A stretch of 64,000 bases of DNA, from assembly GCF_030283145.1 (NCBI RefSeq), contig NZ_JASNWE010000001.1, positions 678,590 through 742,589 on the forward strand, in the 5' to 3' direction. Position numbers and translations under genes: made by a program. Below are positions 51,405-59,284 of the stretch, piece after piece; within the stretch, counting starts at the first letter, position 1, and each line of letters opens with the position of its first letter. Source of the stretch: Actinomadura xylanilytica. GTDB lineage: Bacteria; Actinomycetota; Actinomycetes; Streptosporangiales; Streptosporangiaceae. The notes under the pieces were generated by a model. That model made no database searches and was not told the origin of the DNA. It saw only the letters and a list, made by a program, of their open reading frames with translations.

Positions 51405-51683
51405 CTAGTCCGGGATCAGCCCCTCGTCCCCCAGCATGGACTTGACCTCGTCGATGTGCGCGTCGGCGGGCGGCAGGATCAGCTCGGACGGCTCGAGGCT
51501 GTCGGCGGGCAGCGGCTTGCCGACCTTGCGTACGTTCTCCAGTAGCGCGTGCAGCGCCGTGCGGAAGGCGGCCTCGTCCCCCGACTCGATCGCGGCCTCG
51601 AGCTCCTCGTCGAGCGAGTTGAGCGCGGAGAGGTCGCCCACCGCGACGTCCAGCTGCCCCTCGCCCATCAGCCGGACGATCAC
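51405..51683 (-). CDS. pspAA: PspA-associated protein PspAA
   Basis: A 92-residue protein following PspA. It begins with MIVRLMGEGQLDV and is acidic, with helical segments. The GTG start overlaps the pspA stop (GTGA), so PspA and PspAA are made together. Like PspAB it belongs to the actinobacterial envelope-stress set. The molecular role is unknown. Confidence 0.87.
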   Translation of the reverse strand: MIVRLMGEGQLDVAVGDLSALNSLDEELEAAIESGDEAAFRTALHALLENVRKVGKPLPADSLEPSELILPPADAHIDEVKSMLGDEGLIPD

Positions 51684-52474
51684 TGGGCACCCCCGGGGGC
51701 CTGCCGCGGCGTGTCGTGCGGGGTGTCCTGCGACTGCGCGGTCGCCGAGCCCTGGTTGAGCTGCTTGGGCGCGGGGCCCTGGCCGAGTTCGGCCTTGAGC
51801 TGCTCCAGTTCCAGGTCGACGCCCGGACCCGAGCCCATCCGGTCGAGCTCGGCCTGGATGTCGTCCTTGGGACCGGAGAAGTCCTCCAGGGCGCCGGAGG
51901 CCAGCAGCTCGTCGATGGCGCCCGCGCGGGCCTTCATCGTGTCGGTCTTCTCCTCGGCCCGCTGGATCGCCAGGCCGACGTCGCCCATCTCCTCGGAGAT
52001 GCCGGAGAACGCCTCGTTGATCTTGGTCTGCGCCTCGGCGGCGGTGTAGGTGGCCTTGATCGTCTCCTTGCGGGTGCGGAAGGAGTCGACCTTGCTCTGC
52101 AACCGCTGCGAGGCCAGGGTGAGCTTCTCCTCCTCGCCCTGCAACTGCTGGTACTGCGTCCGCAGGTCGCCCAGCTGGCCGTCCAGGCCGGACCGCCGGG
52201 TCAGCGCCTCGCGGGCGAGGTCCTCGCGGCCGACCTGGAGGGCCTTCTTGCCCTGCTCGGTCAGCTTGCCCTGCTGCTGCTCCAGCTGGTTGATCTGCAA
52301 CTCGAGACGCTTGCGCGAGGTCGCGACGTCGGCGACACCCCGACGGACCTTCTGCAGCATCTCCAGCTGGCGCTGGTAGGAGTAGTCCAGGGTCTCGCGA
52401 GGATCCTCCATCCGGTCCAGGGCTTTGTTCGCCTTGGACTTGAAGATCATCGACATTCGCTTCATCACGCTCAT
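51680..52474 (-). CDS. pspA: PspA/IM30 envelope-stress protein
   Basis: A 264-residue, mostly coiled-coil ESCRT-III-like protein that binds and repairs membranes. The N-terminal amphipathic helix is MKRMSMIFKSKANKALD. Long helices follow (LELQINQLEQQQGKLTEQGK). A Gln/Ala-rich disordered tail is added at the C-terminus. It begins the run pspA-pspAA-htpX-pspAB. A perfect hairpin lies about 30 bp upstream of the start. Confidence 0.93.
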   Translation of the reverse strand: MSVMKRMSMIFKSKANKALDRMEDPRETLDYSYQRQLEMLQKVRRGVADVATSRKRLELQINQLEQQQGKLTEQGKKALQVGREDLAREALTRRSGLDGQLGDLRTQYQQLQGEEEKLTLASQRLQSKVDSFRTRKETIKATYTAAEAQTKINEAFSGISEEMGDVGLAIQRAEEKTDTMKARAGAIDELLASGALEDFSGPKDDIQAELDRMGSGPGVDLELEQLKAELGQGPAPKQLNQGSATAQSQDTPHDTPRQAPGGAQ

Positions 52475-52502
52475 CGCGCTGGCGCCGGTCCCTTCGTGCT
52501 GT

Positions 52503-52523
52503 AGCCCAGTCGCAAACTGGGCT
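52503..52523. promoter_or_regulatory. Hairpin/operator in the pspA leader
   Basis: AGCCCAGT (52503-52510), loop CGCAA, ACTGGGCT (52516-52523). The 8-bp perfect inverted repeat is 29 bp upstream of the pspA ATG and may be an operator or a leader structure. Confidence 0.45.
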
Positions 52524-52852
52524 CAATGACCACTGCTGGGGTTCTTATCACCCTACGCGTTAACGCGCGAGGCAGCCACGATGTTCGCAGCGGGCCGGTC
52601 GAGCCCTCCTCCAGGTCGCCCACACCCCGTCCGGGCGCCCCGGGCGGGCCCGCCGCCGTGGAACGCCGCTTCGAACCCCGTCCTCATAACAGTCGCACAC
52701 AGGGACGCGGTGGGCGCGGAGGCGACGCCGTTCTGCCCGAATTAGTATTGAGTACACGATTTCCGAAGCGGCGTGATCGTTCACCCCATGATCCGCTTCG
52801 GCGCGGAAAGCCGCCCGGCCTCGCGCCGGGCGGTCGCGATGTCCGCACCCGG
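52524..52852. other. Divergent intergenic region between pspA and DUF3043 gene
   Basis: About 330 bp with no supported gene. A short AT-rich patch (52740-52765, GAATTAGTATTGAGTACACG) stands out and may hold the pspA promoter on the minus strand. A hairpin GCCGCCCGG/CCGGGCGG lies near 52810-52833. Confidence 0.4.
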
Positions 52853-52858
52853 TAGGCT
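52853..52858 (+). promoter_or_regulatory. -10 element of a leaderless DUF3043 mRNA
   Basis: TAGGCT ends 6 nt before the GTG at 52865, with no ribosome-binding site between. Confidence 0.55.
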
Positions 52859-52864
52859 GATCCC

Positions 52865-53440
52865 GTGTTCCGACGTCGCACCCAGGATGCCCCCGAGAGC
52901 CAGCCTCAGCCCGTGAAGCCAGGGGGCAAGGGCCGGCCCACGCCCAAGCGCAGCGAGGCCGAGAAGCGCCGCCGCCAGCCGATCACCGCGCCCTCCAGCC
53001 GCAAGGAGGCGTACAAGAAGGTCCGCGAGAGGCAGGCCGACGAGCGGGTCAAGGCCCGCGCGGGCATGTCCAGGGGCGACGAGAAGTACCTCCTCAAGCG
53101 CGACAAGGGCCCGGTCCGCCGGCTCGCCCGCGACTACGTCGACGCGCGCCGGACGTTCGCCTCGTACCTGATGTACCTGATGTTCGCGATCGTGGTGCTC
53201 AGCCTGCTGCCGATCGCGGCGGCCAAGCTGCTGGTGCTGTTCGCGCCGCCGGTGCTGCTGGCCATCGTGTTCGTCGAGGCGTTCGTGATCAACTCGGGCA
53301 TCAAGAAGCTGGCCGCCGAGCGCTTCCCCGACGAGGACCGCAAGGGCCTGGGCCTGTACGCGGCGATGCGCGCCATGCAGATCCGCCGGCTGCGCGTCCC
53401 CTCCCCCCAGGTCAAGCCCGGCGAGAAGGACAAGGTCTGA
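52865..53440 (+). CDS. DUF3043 membrane protein
   Basis: A 191-residue actinobacterial membrane protein of unknown function. The first half is strongly basic (KGRPTPKRSEAEKRRRQP, KEAYKKVRERQADERVKARA). Two membrane helices follow (about 100-140) and then a basic tail. The GTG start lies right after the -10 box, so it is probably translated from a leaderless transcript. The same gene is found near pspA in streptomycetes. Confidence 0.85.
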   Translation: MFRRRTQDAPESQPQPVKPGGKGRPTPKRSEAEKRRRQPITAPSSRKEAYKKVRERQADERVKARAGMSRGDEKYLLKRDKGPVRRLARDYVDARRTFASYLMYLMFAIVVLSLLPIAAAKLLVLFAPPVLLAIVFVEAFVINSGIKKLAAERFPDEDRKGLGLYAAMRAMQIRRLRVPSPQVKPGEKDKV

Positions 53441-53451
53441 TCAACGGCGGT

Positions 53452-53457
53452 TAGGGT
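53452..53457 (+). promoter_or_regulatory. -10 element of a leaderless aldo/keto reductase mRNA
   Basis: TAGGGT ends 7 nt before the ATG at 53465. Confidence 0.45.
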
Positions 53458-53464
53458 CGGGACC

Positions 53465-54466
53465 ATGGAGTTCCGACACCTGGGCCGCAGCGGCCTGAAG
53501 ATCAGCGAGATCGCGTACGGCAACTGGCTCACCCACGGCTCCCAGGTCGAGGAGGACAGTGCGCGCGCGTGCGTGCGCGCGGCCCTCGACGAGGGGATCA
53601 CCACCTTCGACACCGCCGACGTGTACGCCGGCACCCGCGCCGAGGAGGTCCTCGGCCGCGCCCTGGAGGGGCAGCGCCGCGAGGGCCTGGAGATCTTCAC
53701 CAAGGTCTACTGGCCCACCGGCCCGGGCCCGAACGACCGGGGGCTGTCCCGCAAGCACATCTTCGAGTCCATCCACGGGTCGCTGCGGCGGCTGCGCACC
53801 GACTACGTCGACCTCTACCAGGCGCACCGGTTCGACCACGAGACGCCACTGGAGGAGACCCTCAAGGCGTTCGACGACCTCGTCCGGCAGGGCAAGGTGC
53901 TGTACGTGGGCGTGTCGGAGTGGCGGGCCGAGGAGATCGAGCGCGCTCTGAAGATCGCCGACGAGATGGGCCTGGACCGGATCGTGTCCAGCCAGCCGCA
54001 GTACTCGATGCTGTGGCGGGTGATCGAGGACGAGGTCGTCCCGCTGTCCGAGCGGGAGGGCATCGGCCAGATCGTCTGGTCGCCGATCGCGCAGGGGGTG
54101 CTGACCGGCAAGTACAAGCCGGGCCGGCCGCTGCCGGAGGGCTCGCGCGCCACCGACGACAAGGGCGGCGCCGACATGATCAAGCGGTACCTGAACGACG
54201 ACCTGCTGACCCGGGTCCAGGAGCTGCGGCCGATCGCGGACGGGCTCGGCCTGTCGATGGCCCAGCTCGCGATCGCCTGGACGCTCCAGAACCCGAACGT
54301 GTCGGCGGCGCTGGTGGGCGCGTCCCGTCCCGAGCAGGTCCGCGACAACGTCAAGGCCGCCGGAGTCCGGCTCGACGCGGACGTGCTCAAGCGGATCGAC
54401 GACGTGCTCGGCGACTCCGTGGTCCGCGACCCGGCCAAGACGCGCAGCCCGGAGGGGCGTCCCTGA
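53465..54466 (+). CDS. Aldo/keto reductase
   Basis: A 333-residue NADPH-dependent TIM-barrel reductase related to the potassium-channel beta-subunit group. All four catalytic residues are present: Asp49 and Tyr54 (FDTADVYAG), Lys80 (IFTKVYW) and His121 (YQAHRFD). The cofactor segment VGASRPEQVRDNV lies near the C-terminus. The substrate is unknown. It is a stand-alone gene with a probable leaderless transcript. Confidence 0.92.
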   Translation: MEFRHLGRSGLKISEIAYGNWLTHGSQVEEDSARACVRAALDEGITTFDTADVYAGTRAEEVLGRALEGQRREGLEIFTKVYWPTGPGPNDRGLSRKHIFESIHGSLRRLRTDYVDLYQAHRFDHETPLEETLKAFDDLVRQGKVLYVGVSEWRAEEIERALKIADEMGLDRIVSSQPQYSMLWRVIEDEVVPLSEREGIGQIVWSPIAQGVLTGKYKPGRPLPEGSRATDDKGGADMIKRYLNDDLLTRVQELRPIADGLGLSMAQLAIAWTLQNPNVSAALVGASRPEQVRDNVKAAGVRLDADVLKRIDDVLGDSVVRDPAKTRSPEGRP

Positions 54467-54477
54467 CCGTATTTCCA

Positions 54478-54548
54478 ACGCCCGGCCCGGCTTCCTCGCC
54501 TGGCGGCTCATTTTCTACGCCCGGCCCGGCTTCCTCGCCTGGCGGCTC
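54478..54548. repeat. Two exact 32-bp direct repeats
   Basis: Copies at 54478-54509 and 54517-54548 are identical (beginning ACGCCCGGCCCGGCTTCC, ending GCCTGGCGGCTC) and separated by ATTTTCT. They lie in the gap after the aldo/keto reductase. Confidence 0.9.
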
Positions 54549-54570
54549 GGGCGCCGACCGTTCTTGGGCG

Positions 54571-54655
54571 AGCGCGACATCGCTTCGCGATCTGGCCGGT
54601 GCGGCTCGCCTTCGGCATCGCCTTACCGGCCAGGTAGCGCGCTCGCGCGACGGCT
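54571..54655. repeat. Palindromic REP-like intergenic element
   Basis: CTGGCCGGT (54592-54600) and ACCGGCCAG (54625-54633) are perfect complements enclosing a 24-nt GC-rich loop. The flanks GCGAGCGCGA and TAGCGCGCTCGCGCGA extend the pairing. ATCGC-TTC-GCGAT forms an inner hairpin on the left side. It adjoins the two 32-bp direct repeats. The form is that of a REP/MITE-like element; I also suspect related copies elsewhere in such genomes. Confidence 0.6.
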
Positions 54656-54746
54656 GAGGCACTGTGAGACAGGTGCTGGATCCCGGCCCCCGTCCGCGCA
54701 CCGGCGCGGGCGGGGGCTCGGGCCGCGTCCGGGTCCTCGTGCGGGG

Positions 54747-54944
54747 TCAGCCGGGTTCTTGCAGGCTCATCGGGTAGACGACCGTGTCGCCGTCCAGCAA
54801 CGTCACCTGGTCGACCTCGTTCTCGCGCAGGTCGCGCCAGTTCTCGCCCAGCCACGACTCCGCGTCGGCCTGGGTGGAGAACGTCTCCTCCGACACGCCG
54901 ACCGTCCGCCCGTCGGCCTTCTCCAAACGCCAGCTCCACGCCAT
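54747..54944 (-). CDS. Small conserved protein
   Basis: A 65-residue soluble protein (MAWSWRLEKADG, then WLGENWRDLRENEVDQVTLL). It has high Trp and acidic content. The pattern looks like small conserved actinobacterial proteins, but I do not recognise the family. The ATG has AGGGAGG 8 bp upstream, a strong signal for a real gene. It follows the DsbA-like gene on the same strand. Confidence 0.75.
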   Translation of the reverse strand: MAWSWRLEKADGRTVGVSEETFSTQADAESWLGENWRDLRENEVDQVTLLDGDTVVYPMSLQEPG

Positions 54945-54985
54945 CGCGTTCGACCTCCCTCGTCGCGGTGAGACTAGCCGCTCCG

Positions 54986-55927
54986 TCACCGGGCGGCCTC
55001 GATCGCCCGGCGCAGCGCGTCCGCGCTCGCCGTGTCGGTGCTGCTGACCGTGCGGCCGTCGATCTTCACGGCGGGGGTGCCCTGGAGCCCGGCGGCGATG
55101 TAGCCCTGGCTGACGGCCGCCACCCGGCCCGCGTACTGCTGGCTGGTCACGCACTTCTTGAAGTCGTCGCCGGTCAGGCCGTAGGGCGCCCCGTAGGAGA
55201 TCAGGTCGTCGATCTTGTAGCCCGCGCTGGTCACGTCCGCCGGCTGGTGGCTGTAGACCGCGTCCTGGTAGTAGAGCCAGCGCCCGCCGTCGCCGACGCA
55301 GCGGAGCGCGGCGGCGGCCCGCAGCGAGTTGCCGCGGGCGGGCTCGGTGCCCGCTCCGAAGATGACCACCGGCCGGAACACGATCTTGGCCCGGCCCTCG
55401 ACCGCGAGCTGCTTGAGCATCGGGTCGTGCATCCGGTCGAACGCGCCGCAGTGCGGGCAGGCGAAGTCCTCGTAGACGTCCACGACGGGCCGCTGGACGC
55501 CAGGGCGGGCCATGGTCAGGCTGCCGTCGGGTCCCGGCCGCGCCTCGGCGCCGCCCGCGATCTGGCCCGCCTTCAGCTGCACGTCCGGGCCCGAGGGACC
55601 GCTCCCTCCCCCGGTCCCGCCGTCTCCGCCGTCCCTGGTGAGGAACACCACGCCGACGACCACGACCAGCCCCAGGACGAGCACGCCGCCGAGCAGCGCG
55701 ATCAGCAGGGCGGGGCCCTTGCCGCGTGACGGCGGCGGGCCTCCGGCGCTCCAGGGCGGCCCCTGCCCCGGGCCTGGACCTGGACCTGGGCCGAAGCCGG
55801 GTCCCTGGCCTTGGCCTGGGCCGAACCCGGGGGCGGGGCCCGCGGGCGGGCCGTACGGAGGGCCTGCGGGCTGCTGCGGGTTCTGGCCCGGGTCCTGTGG
55901 CCACGGCGTGTTGGGGGGGTAGCCCAC
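54986..55927 (-). CDS. DsbA-like thioredoxin-fold membrane protein
   Basis: A 313-residue membrane-anchored thiol oxidoreductase. Residues 1-70 are Pro/Gly-rich and disordered. A single membrane helix spans 72-96, with the rest outside the cell. The active site CPHC is at 157-160 (EDFACPHCGAFD), and the cis-Pro loop is GTPAVKIDG. Four further cysteines are available, two of them in LRCVGD and KKCVTS. It probably helps fold exported proteins with disulfides. The GTG start has AGGAGA upstream. Confidence 0.88.
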   Translation of the reverse strand: MGYPPNTPWPQDPGQNPQQPAGPPYGPPAGPAPGFGPGQGQGPGFGPGPGPGPGQGPPWSAGGPPPSRGKGPALLIALLGGVLVLGLVVVVGVVFLTRDGGDGGTGGGSGPSGPDVQLKAGQIAGGAEARPGPDGSLTMARPGVQRPVVDVYEDFACPHCGAFDRMHDPMLKQLAVEGRAKIVFRPVVIFGAGTEPARGNSLRAAAALRCVGDGGRWLYYQDAVYSHQPADVTSAGYKIDDLISYGAPYGLTGDDFKKCVTSQQYAGRVAAVSQGYIAAGLQGTPAVKIDGRTVSSTDTASADALRRAIEAAR

Positions 55928-56031
55928 CGGGTCTCCTCATCCTGCGCGGTCGATGCGGGCGGGGGTCTCGGTGGTCGAGCGTAGCCTCGCAACCTCACGG
56001 GACGGGACGGCCCGTAGAGTTTTCGATCACG

Positions 56032-56979
56032 ATGAACATCGAACTCCAGGCGATCGCGGGCCCGGACGGCTGGCCGGTGCCGGACTGCCGCTGCGCCTCC
56101 TGCAACCGGCTGCGCGCCGCCGGGACGCGGCACGAGCCGTTCCGCGCCCGCGTCGACGGCGTCCCCCTCGAGGAGTGCCCGCGCACCCGCGTCGCCGGCG
56201 GGCACGACGTGAGCGTCCCGCGCGGCGGGGGGCGGATCCTCGTGGCGGACGGGCCGGGCGCGTGCCCGGAACCGGCGCCCGGCGTCGCCTACGACGCGGT
56301 GCTGCTCGACCTGGTCGGCCGTCCCGAGCAGCTCGGCCGGTTGCGGCGCGAGGGGGCGGTCACGGCGGCGACCGAGATCGCGGCGGTGCACGTGGACCAT
56401 CGCGTCGCGTCACCCGGGGAGCTCGAGCGGCGGCTCGGCCACTGGCTGCGTCCGCCGGCCGGCCCGTTTCGCACGCTGCTGCTGGGCGGCTCGCGATCGG
56501 GGAAGTCGGCGGAGGCGGAGTCGCGGCTGATGGGATGCCCGGACGTGACGTACGTGGCGACCGGCATGGTCGGCGACGACGACGCCGAGTGGTCGGCGCG
56601 GATCGAGGCGCACCGGGGCCGCCGCCCGCCGTGGTGGCGGACCCTCGAGACGACCGACCTGACCGGCGTGCTGGGCTCGGCCGAGGGCGCCCTGCTGGTC
56701 GACGGTGTCGGCACCTGGCTGGCCGCCGTGATGGACGAGGCGCGCGCGTGGGACGACCCGTCCCTGGCCGTGCCCGCCGTGGACGCGCTCGTCGCGGCCT
56801 GGCGCGGCACCGCGGCCCGGGTGATCGCAGTGAGCGACGAGGTCGGGCTGTCGCTGGTGCCGGAGACCAGATCCGGACGGGCGTTCCGCGACGTCCTCGG
56901 GAGCCTCAACCAGCGGCTGGCCGCCGAGTCCGAGGAGGCCGCCCTGGTGGTGGCGGGCCGCGTGCTGGAGCTGCGGTGA
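56032..56979 (+). CDS. cobU: Adenosylcobinamide kinase/guanylyltransferase with N-terminal extension
   Basis: It phosphorylates adenosylcobinamide and then transfers GMP, late steps of vitamin B12 synthesis. The 315-residue protein is longer than the classical enzyme. The CobU part begins with the P-loop GGSRSGKS near 152 and continues through SDEVGLSLVPETRSGRAFRD. The N-terminal 145 residues hold a Cys pair (CRCASCNRLRAAG) and HVDH, similar to the start of metallo-beta-lactamase-fold phosphodiesterases. The same extension occurs in some actinobacterial CobU proteins. Its stop overlaps cobS. Confidence 0.9.
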   Translation: MNIELQAIAGPDGWPVPDCRCASCNRLRAAGTRHEPFRARVDGVPLEECPRTRVAGGHDVSVPRGGGRILVADGPGACPEPAPGVAYDAVLLDLVGRPEQLGRLRREGAVTAATEIAAVHVDHRVASPGELERRLGHWLRPPAGPFRTLLLGGSRSGKSAEAESRLMGCPDVTYVATGMVGDDDAEWSARIEAHRGRRPPWWRTLETTDLTGVLGSAEGALLVDGVGTWLAAVMDEARAWDDPSLAVPAVDALVAAWRGTAARVIAVSDEVGLSLVPETRSGRAFRDVLGSLNQRLAAESEEAALVVAGRVLELR

Positions 56980-57758
56980 CCGGGTCGCCGGGGGCCGCCT
57001 GGGCGGCGGGCCTGCGGCTGGCGGTCACCCTCCTCACCGTCGTGCCGCTGCGGGCGGACCGGTTCGATCGCGACACGGCGCGCCGGGCGATGCTCCTCGC
57101 CCCGCTCACCGGGCTGATCGCGGGCGGGGGCGCGGCGGTGGTCCTGCTGCTGGGCGACGTCCTCGGGCTGGGCGCGGTGCTGCGCTCGGCCCTCGCGGTG
57201 GCGGCGATCGCGGCGATCACCCGGGCGCTGCACCTGGACGGCCTGGCCGACCTGGCGGACGGGCTGGGCAGCAACCGGCCCGCGGCGGACGCCCTGGCCA
57301 TCATGAAGCGTTCGGACATCGGCCCGTTCGGCGTGGTCACCCTGCTGTTCACGCTGCTGGTCCAGGTGGCGGCCCTCGCGTCCGCTCCGCAGGCCCCGGT
57401 CGCGATCGTCATCGCGGCGGTCGGCGGACGCCTCGTCCTCCCGTGGGGGTGCCGCGTGGGCGTGCCGTCGGCGCGTCCCGGCGGGCTGGGCGCCCTGGTC
57501 GCGGAGACCGTCGGCATCCGCGCCGCACTGGCCGTGACGGGCGCGGTCCTCGTGGCGGCGGGCGCGGCGGGAACGGCGAGCGGGCTACTGGGCGGGGCTC
57601 TGCACGGCCTGGCGGCCGTCCTCGTCGGTCTGGGCGCGGCCCTGCTCATGCTCCGTCACGCCGTCCGGCGCCTGGGCGGCGTCACCGGTGACGTGCTGGG
57701 CGCCCTCGTCGAGATCTCGGCCACCGCCGCCCTGATCACCCTCACCGCCCTCCGCTGA
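56976..57758 (+). CDS. cobS: Adenosylcobinamide-GDP ribazoletransferase
   Basis: It joins adenosylcobinamide-GDP and alpha-ribazole to make the cobalamin end product at the membrane. The 260 residues are very hydrophobic. The signature loop LHLDGLADLADGLG and the KRSDIGPFGVV segment are both present. GTG at 56976 overlaps the cobU stop, so the pair is co-translated. Confidence 0.93.
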   Translation: MTGSPGAAWAAGLRLAVTLLTVVPLRADRFDRDTARRAMLLAPLTGLIAGGGAAVVLLLGDVLGLGAVLRSALAVAAIAAITRALHLDGLADLADGLGSNRPAADALAIMKRSDIGPFGVVTLLFTLLVQVAALASAPQAPVAIVIAAVGGRLVLPWGCRVGVPSARPGGLGALVAETVGIRAALAVTGAVLVAAGAAGTASGLLGGALHGLAAVLVGLGAALLMLRHAVRRLGGVTGDVLGALVEISATAALITLTALR

Positions 57759-57808
57759 CCACCGGCCTCCGGTGGCCACCACCGGCCGCTCACCGCCACC
57801 GGCCGGCC

Positions 57809-57848
57809 GGCACCGGCAGGCACCGGCAGGCACCGGCAGGCACCGGCC
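57809..57848. repeat. 10-bp tandem repeat after cobS
   Basis: GGCACCGGCA occurs three times without change (57809-57838), followed by a fourth copy differing at the last base. It fills most of the gap between cobS and the convergent DUF1648 gene. Confidence 0.85.
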
Positions 57849-57851
57849 GCG

Positions 57852-58838
57852 TCACGTCGCGGACGACTCGCGGAGGGAGTTGAGGAGGGAGGCGCCGCGT
57901 TCGGCGTCGTCCACGCTGACCGCGAAGCGCCGCCCGCCGGTGTTCTCCACGACCAGGCACTCGCCGCCGCGCAGCATCATCGTGGTGCCGGCCGGGCCGA
58001 CCCGGTAGCCCCAGCCGCCGGCCTGCGCGGGGCTGCGGTCCTCGGCCCAGGCGGTCCCGATCCGGTTCAGCGGGATGCGCCGGATCGGCAGCCGCAGGGG
58101 GCCCGCCGCGATGCCCAGCCCGCGGGCGTCCACGGTGACCCGCGCCGATGACAGCGCCAGGGCGGCCACTCCCCCGATCACCAGCGCCAGCGCGCCCGAC
58201 CAGGACGACCTCGGCAGCGGGCCGGCGGGCACGAGCGCCAGGAGGACGCCGAGGGCGCCGAGCCCGGTCAGCGCCCAGCCGAGCAGGATCATCGACCGGC
58301 TGTGCACGTATCCGATCCACACCGCCCGCTCCCCGGCGCCGATCCGGATCCTGCGCGGGGCGCCGGGGGCGGGCTCGCGGGAGTCGGCGCCGACCCGTCC
58401 GAGCAGCGCGCCGATCAGGCCGCCGGCCGCGGAGGCGAGCAGCAGCAGGGCGATCCCGCCCGCCCCCATGCCGCCAGCGTCCCGCCAGGAGGAACGGTCC
58501 AGGTTCGCGTTCAGGATGAGGCCCAGTACGCCCGCCGTGAACACGGCGCCCGCGAAGAGCGACGCGACCGTCCGCGTGCGGACGGCCCGCCGGCCCCAGC
58601 CGGACCAGCCGAGCACGAGCGCGCCCGCGCAGATCGTCGCCCACATGCCGCAGCAGATCAGCAGGGCGGCGGTCAGCGAGCCGCTCCCGTCGGGCGGCCC
58701 GCCACCGCTCCAGTGCGTGGCGATCGGATCGGGGAGCCGGTCGCGCAGCGGCAGCGACACGAGCGGGATCAGCGCCGCCCCTGTGACGGCCGAGACGCCG
58801 GTCACCAGGGCCAGGGATCTGCGGGTGGCCATGGTCAT
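57852..58838 (-). CDS. DUF1648-containing membrane protein
   Basis: A 328-residue membrane protein. The N-terminal part carries the DUF1648 signature (LPDPIATHWSGGGPPDGSGS), found in SdpI-like immunity/signal proteins. Five or six helices and a C-terminal PH-like beta region follow (about 225-315). The ATG overlaps the stop of the GntR gene (ATGA). Such GntR/DUF1648 pairs are common in actinobacteria; a role in cell-envelope stress is inferred only. Confidence 0.82.
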   Translation of the reverse strand: MTMATRRSLALVTGVSAVTGAALIPLVSLPLRDRLPDPIATHWSGGGPPDGSGSLTAALLICCGMWATICAGALVLGWSGWGRRAVRTRTVASLFAGAVFTAGVLGLILNANLDRSSWRDAGGMGAGGIALLLLASAAGGLIGALLGRVGADSREPAPGAPRRIRIGAGERAVWIGYVHSRSMILLGWALTGLGALGVLLALVPAGPLPRSSWSGALALVIGGVAALALSSARVTVDARGLGIAAGPLRLPIRRIPLNRIGTAWAEDRSPAQAGGWGYRVGPAGTTMMLRGGECLVVENTGGRRFAVSVDDAERGASLLNSLRESSAT

Positions 58839-59176
58839 ACTCCTTCGATCAGCGTGATGAGTTGGGCGCGGGACACGCCGAGCCGCTCGGCCTCGGCGAC
58901 CAGTTCGCGCGCCCGTTCGACCAGGTGGCCGTCCTCGGGCCGGGCGGCGACCCGGATGCCGCGGCCCCGCCGGAACTCCAGCAGTCCCTCCTCGCGGAGC
59001 TGCCGCAGGGCGCGCAGCGCGGTGTTGGGGTTGATGCCGAGCGCCTGGGCGAGATCCCGCGCGGGCGGGATCCGCTCGTCCGGGGCCACCTCGCCCGCGG
59101 TGATCGCGCGGCGGATCGCCGAGGCCGCCTGCTCGTGCAGGGGACGCGGGTCGCCGGGGGCGAGTCGGAGCAACAT
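58835..59176 (-). CDS. GntR-family regulator, YtrA type
   Basis: A 113-residue short GntR protein with only a winged helix and a small C-terminal helix. The DNA-binding part reads PLHEQAASAIRRAITAGEV, then ARDLAQALGINPNTALRALR. It has no ligand domain, as in the YtrA group. The ATG at 59176 was chosen because an operator-like repeat lies directly upstream. It heads the two-gene unit with the DUF1648 protein. Confidence 0.87.
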   Translation of the reverse strand: MLLRLAPGDPRPLHEQAASAIRRAITAGEVAPDERIPPARDLAQALGINPNTALRALRQLREEGLLEFRRGRGIRVAARPEDGHLVERARELVAEAERLGVSRAQLITLIEGV

Positions 59177-59198
59177 GATGCTAATGATACTAGCACCA
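59176..59198. promoter_or_regulatory. Autoregulatory GntR operator
   Basis: TGATGCTA (59176-59183), 7-nt spacer ATGATAC, TAGCACCA (59191-59198). The arms match at 7 of 8 positions. It overlaps the GntR start region and is a strong candidate for self-repression. Confidence 0.65.
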
Positions 59199-59284
59199 TT
59201 CATGTCATCGACTCTGGGCGCGGTAAGGCAATGCTTGATCCAAAAGGGCGAAACCGGTCACCAGGAGGACTAACATCGGGGCAC

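Noticed and set aside
52740..52765. A MacR-like half site (TGAGTAC) near 52750
   Set aside because: Only one half of the palindrome is present, so it does not meet the TGAGTACnnGTACTCA form.
52560..52784. A 74-codon minus-strand frame upstream of pspA
   Set aside because: Its GTG lacks a ribosome-binding site, the first codons are AT-rich unlike genes here, and the rest is Arg/Pro-rich noise. It more likely covers a promoter.
57809..57848. A CRISPR-like array in the GGCACCGGCA repeats
   Set aside because: The 10-bp units are contiguous, with no spacers. It is simple tandem repetition.
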